From an uncultured Anaerolineales bacterium (GTDB lineage: Bacteria > Chloroflexota > Anaerolineae > Anaerolineales > UBA11657), in assembly GCA_913040765.1 (NCBI GenBank), contig CAJWIA010000069.1, forward strand, positions 1-7,176: a stretch of 7,176 bases of DNA, read 5' to 3'. Both the position numbers and the translations under genes were made by a program. Positions 6,261-7,176 of this stretch are shown in pieces. The first letter of the stretch is position 1. The number at the start of each line of letters is the position of its first letter. The notes below the pieces were generated by a model. The model saw only the letters and a program-made list of their open reading frames with translations. It had not been told where the DNA came from and made no database searches.

Positions 6261-7130
6261 GTGATTAGAACTAATCAGGACAATTTAGTACGAATATCAG
6301 TGGTTGGAAAGGTAGATCAACCTCGTATGCCTGATGTGCCTGCTCTTCCGTATTTTGTTGATGCTGATGGAAAGGCTTACTTACTGCCTATGTATGGTGG
6401 TTTAATATATAACGTCAGACTTGGGGACAGTGTGGACAGATGGGCCGCAGAAATGATACAACCTGGTGCGTCTATTCGTAATGAGGTTGAAGGTGAAAAC
6501 TCCGCATTACGTGCATTATCATGTTTGGGTAATCGTGCTCGAGTTGTGAGCGGTGCTGCTACTGGTCAAACAGGTATCGTAACTGGTAAAAGCGGAAGAT
6601 TTTTGGAGCAAGTCATATGTGATTTTCCTGTAGAAACTCTCAATCTAATGGCTCCAGGAGATAATGTTCTCATAGAAGCTTATGGTACTGGCTTGCAATT
6701 GATTGATTATCCTGAAATTCATTTAAGAAGTTGTTCTCCACTTTTGCTTGATTCTCTTGGTATCCACGAAGAAAAATTGGGAGATGGTTTTACAGTGTCA
6801 GTGCGACATGAGCTGCCTGGGGAAGCTGCTGGGGCCGGTGCAGGTCTAAGCGAGTATGGTCCGATTGCGATTCAAATGTCGATTGCTTCTTCTTGTTTGG
6901 ATAATGAACTGTGCTTTGGTGATTTGGTGCTGATTAAAGATTGGGATAGTACGTATAGTCATGGGCGTTTCAAAGAAAGATCGAGCGTTGGTGTTGTTTG
7001 CCAGGGCAATAGTCTGCGAGGAGGTCATGGACCAGGCGTATTGGTGTTTATGAGTGGACCATCTGCTGAATTAAGACCATTGATATCAGATGAAGCTAAT
7101 ATTGGTACAAAGTTAGTTGATAATAAATAA
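6261..7130 (+). CDS. DUF4438 family protein, second copy, key His residues replaced
   Basis: This 289-residue paralogue of the preceding gene shares its frame throughout: MIRTNQDNLVRISVVGKV (1-18), YGGLIYNVRLGD (45-56), QPGASIRN (67-74), a glycine-rich stretch (97-113), FGDLVLIKDWDS (219-230), RGGHGPGV (253-260) and EANIG (278-282). It differs at the polar motifs. Where the first copy has GGDHIEP this has AAEMIQP (62-68); D227-H228 of the first copy aligns with D229-S230; and H246 aligns with Q248, counting back from the shared GHGPG. It may therefore be an inactive or structural partner (inference). The start is GTG at 6261; MIRTN is the usual family N-terminus, and a weak GGCAGG at 6246-6251 lies nine bases upstream. 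The 29-base gap to the previous stop and the lack of a promoter between them point to cotranscription. The first and second copies are clearly diverged, so the duplication is not recent. Confidence 0.82.
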   Translation: MIRTNQDNLVRISVVGKVDQPRMPDVPALPYFVDADGKAYLLPMYGGLIYNVRLGDSVDRWAAEMIQPGASIRNEVEGENSALRALSCLGNRARVVSGAATGQTGIVTGKSGRFLEQVICDFPVETLNLMAPGDNVLIEAYGTGLQLIDYPEIHLRSCSPLLLDSLGIHEEKLGDGFTVSVRHELPGEAAGAGAGLSEYGPIAIQMSIASSCLDNELCFGDLVLIKDWDSTYSHGRFKERSSVGVVCQGNSLRGGHGPGVLVFMSGPSAELRPLISDEANIGTKLVDNK

Positions 7131-7176
7131 TTGACCAATAAGGTAGTATTAAATAGCAACAAATCTATAAGAATTA
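7131..7176 (+). other. Short non-coding tail, nothing recognised
   Basis: This is AT-rich sequence after the last stop. No convincing terminator is visible before the window ends, so the operon may continue downstream. Confidence 0.4.

Noticed and set aside
7110..7140. Inverted repeat TATTGGT / ACCAATA as a terminator of the last gene
   Set aside because: Only seven AT-rich pairs with a 17-base loop, overlapping the end of the coding sequence and not followed by a T-run.
7131..7155. TTGACC followed by TAGTAT as a promoter for a downstream gene
   Set aside because: The hexamers are seven bases apart and nothing fits at 17.

Overview
The window is AT-rich (roughly 40% GC by eye, not computed) bacterial DNA with six genes, all on the + strand. 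There are no RNA genes, mobile elements or CRISPR arrays. The organism cannot be named from the sequence. A lipobox followed by an Ala/Pro-rich tether (SACQPAAPAA), an SBP_bac_5-type importer and an amidohydrolase together recall low-GC Chloroflexota such as the marine SAR202 / Dehalococcoidia lineages. That placement is a guess from style, not a phylogenetic result.

Layout. Positions 83-1841 encode the two membrane subunits of a dipeptide/oligopeptide-type (Dpp/Opp) ABC importer, 10-13 bases apart. A 234-base regulatory gap (1842-2075) follows. It holds a weak terminator-like hairpin, two -10-like boxes, a pair of related inverted repeats and a strong Shine-Dalgarno site. Next is the importer's lipoprotein solute-binding subunit (2076-3695). 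A strong hairpin at 3749-3799 separates it from a metal-dependent amidohydrolase (3871-5328). Two adjacent paralogues of the uncharacterised DUF4438 family follow (5374-6231 and 6261-7130), and the window ends 46 bases later. No ATP-binding subunit of the importer is present, so it must lie outside the window or be shared.

Working model (inference): a solute is captured by the lipoprotein, imported through the two permeases, and attacked in the cytoplasm by the amidohydrolase and the DUF4438 pair, none of which has a signal peptide. The substrate cannot be read from the sequence. Dpp/Opp-type importers carry peptides but also nickel, glycosides and other small molecules, and the cytoplasmic enzymes suggest a compound with amide, amidine or ring C-N bonds.

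Three points stand out. (1) The first DUF4438 protein has His64, His228 and His246 in polar motifs; the second aligns with Met, Ser and Gln there, as in an active/inactive subunit pair. (2) The amidohydrolase has Tyr where the first His of the HxH metal motif is expected, and lacks the usual Glu after the third metal His. (3) The first DUF4438 gene has a perfect TATAAT eight bases before its ATG and no Shine-Dalgarno, which suggests a leaderless transcript.
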